DNA from: an archaeon
GTDB taxonomy: Archaea > Nanobdellota > Nanobdellia > Woesearchaeales > GW2011-AR9
DNA length: 7,545 bases
Assembly: GCA_020053615.1 (NCBI GenBank)
Contig: JAGVMW010000115.1
Coordinates: forward strand, 1-7,545
Direction: 5' to 3'
Position numbers and translations under genes: made by a program. How positions within the stretch are numbered: the stretch's first letter is position 1; the number at the start of each line of letters is the position of its first letter. Positions 5,492 through 7,545 of the stretch are shown here, piece by piece. The notes below the pieces were generated by a model. It did not search any database. It had not been told where the DNA came from and worked only from the letters and a program-made list of their open reading frames with translations.

Positions 5492-7198
5492 ATGGCAAGC
5501 TGGAAAGAGAGCAGAACTAAATTTTGGCAGAAGGCAGATGCACTAATTGCTGCAGGTTACTCTTTACCCGAAATTGGGAGACAAATTGGAGTAAGCCACG
5601 TGGCGGTTCATAAATACCTAAAGCGTTCCGGTAAATATGAAGAATGGAAAGAGAAAAAGCATGCAGGGAAGGAGAATAAGCATGCAGTATTGTATTCCTC
5701 TCGTGATAAGCTCATTGCCCAAGGGTTGAGTATGGCAGAGATAGCAGTAAGAGAAGGAGTAAAACTAAGTTCAATCAACCGTTATATTAAACAATCTGGT
5801 CAGCGCGAGGTCTGGGAAGAGAACAGGGAAAAAACGTTGGAAAGGCATCTGGAAAATCCTTTTGAATTGGGAAAAGGTACAGAAAGGGTTATTCTAGAAG
5901 CAGTGCGTCAGTATAAAACGGTTAACAGTTTTAAAATCAGTAAGCATACCCTACTAGAGCGCGATGTAATTAGTTCTATTCTCAGAAAGCATGAGATTGA
6001 TTATAACTCGCACCACAACCAAATTCCTGTACCTATTGTTTTAGATGGACCTTTTCAAGAAAAAACATCGCAGTGTGGGAGTTATACTCAAAAACAGAGA
6101 AATATGGTATTAGAAATCATTTTAGACAAAGATCCTATTACCATCCATCAACTCCAAGAGGAAACCGGACAGGAAAAAGAAACTTTGCTTAGCATTTTAA
6201 AAGATGAGCAGTTAGTTTATCTTGTTCCAACATCAAAAATAAACCAAATTATGAATCAAAGAATTATTGCTGGTGATACACTAGAGGAGATAGGGGCTGC
6301 CGGAGAAGTTACGCGAGAAAGAGCTAGGCAATATATTAATGCCACCGGGCAGTATGATTACTGGAAAGAGCATAGGAAAAGAAGAAAAGCGGAAAAATCA
6401 AAGCAAGAATCAGAGCAAGAAAATAATTTGCACCAAGCCCGCCAAGACTTAACTAATGTGCTAATTTCCAGAGCTTATCAGAAAACTGACGAAGGCGGCT
6501 GGAAGTATCGCCGAAAAGCGTTGGATTATTATTATGGGGGATTAAAAGGCAAAGAAAGGAAGTATAAGAGCAAAGATGTAACTACCCCTCTCGAAAAACT
6601 CTGTACTCTCTTTGAAACGTATGAAATGGCAGAGCGCTTAAAAGTAAAGCTTTCTCTGGAAGAACTGGGAGAAAGAACGGGAATTTGGTTTCCCACTATC
6701 GGCAGGATCTTAAAATCCAAAGGATTAGAACCGCTCTATGGTGCCAGAGAAAGAAGCAGTCCGCTTTCTCCGGAAAAAGTTCAAGCTATAGAGCGAGCTT
6801 ATGGCTCAGAGTTTACTTCTAGTGATGCGGCTTACTTCTTAGGATTAAGTGAAAATCATTGGGTGGTAGCTTGCCATTTTAGTGAAATCAGAAGAAGTGG
6901 CGCAGAAAAGATAAAGCGAAAGAAATACTTGTTTCTGGCAAAACAGGAATCTTTTGGAACAGGAATGCAAAAAGGCGACCATCTCTTCTACCGCACTGCC
7001 AGCCAGATTTATGAGCTGGATGATCTGGCTCAGGAAGAAAAGACTCATTTTCCCGACGAAGAAGTAGCCAAACTGCTGGAAATCCGTCCGGAGTGTGTAG
7101 AATATGCCCGGAAGCAGCGGTGGCAGATTGAATATAATTTAAAGCGATTGCTTAGAGTTCTTTATCCGGAAAGGAAAGGGGAGAAGCCGTATTTGTGA
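5492..7198 (+). CDS. Multi-helix-turn-helix DNA-binding protein, paralogue 1 (novel family)
   Basis: A 568-aa soluble protein built from successive HTH-like units; I recognise no named family. Three units share one pattern, helix - G - S/T-L-x-E-I - G-V recognition helix - Y-I/L-x-x-S/T-G-Q/K - W-x-E: unit 1 (13-54), unit 2 (69-113) and unit 3 (250-297). Unit 3, with LEEIG...VTRERARQYI (264-282), resembles sigma-70 region 4. Between them lie winged-HTH-like segments near 128-170 and 199-246. A charged linker (292-310) leads to further HTH candidates at 387-415 and 426-463 and a helical C-terminal part (520-557). No catalytic motif (nuclease, recombinase, ATPase) is visible, so a sequence-specific DNA-binding regulator or architectural protein is the best inference. 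Residues about 53-66 contain a small in-frame duplication. A near-identical N terminus starts the next gene 25 nt downstream, so the two are probably cotranscribed. Confidence 0.88.
   Translation: MASWKESRTKFWQKADALIAAGYSLPEIGRQIGVSHVAVHKYLKRSGKYEEWKEKKHAGKENKHAVLYSSRDKLIAQGLSMAEIAVREGVKLSSINRYIKQSGQREVWEENREKTLERHLENPFELGKGTERVILEAVRQYKTVNSFKISKHTLLERDVISSILRKHEIDYNSHHNQIPVPIVLDGPFQEKTSQCGSYTQKQRNMVLEIILDKDPITIHQLQEETGQEKETLLSILKDEQLVYLVPTSKINQIMNQRIIAGDTLEEIGAAGEVTRERARQYINATGQYDYWKEHRKRRKAEKSKQESEQENNLHQARQDLTNVLISRAYQKTDEGGWKYRRKALDYYYGGLKGKERKYKSKDVTTPLEKLCTLFETYEMAERLKVKLSLEELGERTGIWFPTIGRILKSKGLEPLYGARERSSPLSPEKVQAIERAYGSEFTSSDAAYFLGLSENHWVVACHFSEIRRSGAEKIKRKKYLFLAKQESFGTGMQKGDHLFYRTASQIYELDDLAQEEKTHFPDEEVAKLLEIRPECVEYARKQRWQIEYNLKRLLRVLYPERKGEKPYL
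5534..5766 (+). repeat. Long direct repeat, copy A (N-terminal HTH region of paralogue 1)
   Basis: This segment matches 7260-7471 with 6 substitutions in 212 aligned bases (about 97%) and one 21-bp length difference. Downstream, 5767-5840 matches 7472-7545 at only about 72% (21 mismatches in 74), and upstream similarity is lost within about 10 bases. Counts were made by eye. Confidence 0.9.
5651..5687 (+). repeat. 21-bp in-frame tandem duplication inside the multi-HTH gene
   Basis: GAGAAAAAGCATGCAG (5651-5666) and GAGAATAAGCATGCAG (5672-5687) differ by one base and are offset by 21 bp. The paralogue at 7224 has a single copy. The protein gains seven residues in the linker between HTH units 1 and 2 (KKHAGKENKHA against ENKHA). 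Replication slippage or a repeat-mediated deletion would explain it. Confidence 0.8.
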
Positions 7199-7223
7199 AA
7201 TTCACTTAAAAATTATTCAAAAA

Positions 7224-7545
7224 ATGGAACCGGAAACCACAGAAGAGCGTTGGAGGAAAGCAGATGCACTGATTGCTGCAGGTTACTCTTTACCCGAAAT
7301 TGGGAGACAAATTGGAGTAAGCCACACGGCGGTTCATAAGTACCTAAAGCGTTCCGGTAAATATGAAGAATGGAAAGAGAATAAGCATGCAGTATTGTAT
7401 TCCTCTCGTGATGAGCTCATTGCCCAAGGGTTGAGTATGGCAGAGATAGCAGTAAGAGAAGGAGTAAGACTTAATACAATCAGTTACTATATTAAAAATT
7501 CCGGCCAGCGTGATTCCTGGGAAGAGAAGAGAAAAAAGATGTTGG
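7224..7545 (+). CDS. Multi-HTH DNA-binding protein, paralogue 2 (partial, runs off the window)
   Basis: The first 107 residues of a second multi-HTH protein, starting MEPETTEERWRKADAL; the frame stays open to the last base. It contains HTH unit 1 (about residues 11-52) and HTH unit 2 (about 58-104), nearly identical to those of the gene just upstream. Differences cluster in DNA-contacting positions: T replaces V37 (upstream-gene numbering) in the recognition helix of unit 1, and LSSINRYIKQ becomes LNTISYYIKN in unit 2. The linker lacks the 7-residue duplication. The start follows the upstream stop by 25 nt, with no properly spaced TATA box, so it is likely cotranscribed. Whether the rest of the protein matches paralogue 1 cannot be seen here. 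Confidence 0.88.
   Translation, partial: MEPETTEERWRKADALIAAGYSLPEIGRQIGVSHTAVHKYLKRSGKYEEWKENKHAVLYSSRDELIAQGLSMAEIAVREGVRLNTISYYIKNSGQRDSWEEKRKKML
7260..7471 (+). repeat. Long direct repeat, copy B (N-terminal HTH region of paralogue 2)
   Basis: Second copy of the block at 5534-5766, about 1.7 kb downstream in the same orientation, lacking the 21-bp insertion. Both copies are in coding frame. Recombination between them would delete most of the first gene and fuse the two in frame. Confidence 0.9.

Noticed and set aside
6532..7048. Two minus-strand frames of 62 and 67 aa (6532-6720 and 6845-7048)
   Set aside because: Antisense shadows of the multi-HTH gene, with no promoter or recognisable content.
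7206..7213. TTAAAAAT as a TATA box for the second multi-HTH gene
   Set aside because: It ends only about 10 nt before the ATG, too close compared with the 22-26 nt seen elsewhere; read-through from the first gene is simpler.
5534..7471. Insertion sequence or transposon bounded by the direct repeats
   Set aside because: The repeats are in-frame coding parts of two paralogous genes; there are no terminal inverted repeats, target duplications or transposase motifs.

Overview
The window reads as a piece of an archaeal chromosome, most probably from a DPANN lineage of the Woesearchaeota/Pacearchaeota kind. Three things point there. A gene for an RNA 3'-phosphate cyclase and a pair encoding an 8-cysteine Zn-ribbon protein and elongation factor 1-beta are archaeal in character. 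Archaeal TATA boxes sit 22-26 nt before several start codons, so transcripts should be leaderless. The first protein carries the C-x-D-S-D-x-G ... D-x-C ... E-Y-Y-C motif that I associate with surface proteins of these small-genome archaea. Lineage placement is inference; no rRNA is present.

Layout. 1-177: upstream region with a perfect 10-bp inverted repeat and a TATA box. 178-2301 (+): membrane-anchored HEFTH zinc metallopeptidase. 2330-3424 (+): RtcA. 3470-3637 (+): 55-aa four-CxxC Zn-ribbon protein. 3652-3930 (+): aEF1B. The last two form a translation-related operon behind one clear TATA box. The minus-strand genes follow, starting tail-to-tail with aEF1B with overlapping stop codons: a nucleotidyltransferase (3927-4550) and its upstream partner, a small helical HEPN-like protein (4547-4936), coupled by an ATGA overlap. 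Their promoter is preceded by three imperfect palindromic repeats. Next is an unrecognised small charged protein (5056-5403, -). Divergent from it is a 568-aa protein made of many helix-turn-helix units (5492-7198, +), followed 25 nt later by the start of a paralogue (7224 to the window end).

The left half is mostly housekeeping (RNA end processing, translation) plus one secreted or surface enzyme. The right half is accessory in character: an MNT/HEPN-type pair with a possible operator array, an orphan small protein ending in a clamp-binding-like QLDLF peptide, and a tandem family of multi-HTH proteins. The two HTH paralogues share a 212-nt block at about 97% DNA identity that switches abruptly to about 72% inside the recognition helix of the second HTH. 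This suggests recent duplication or gene conversion of the scaffold with divergence of DNA-contacting residues, and is the most interesting signal here. No tRNA, rRNA, CRISPR array, insertion sequence or origin was recognised.
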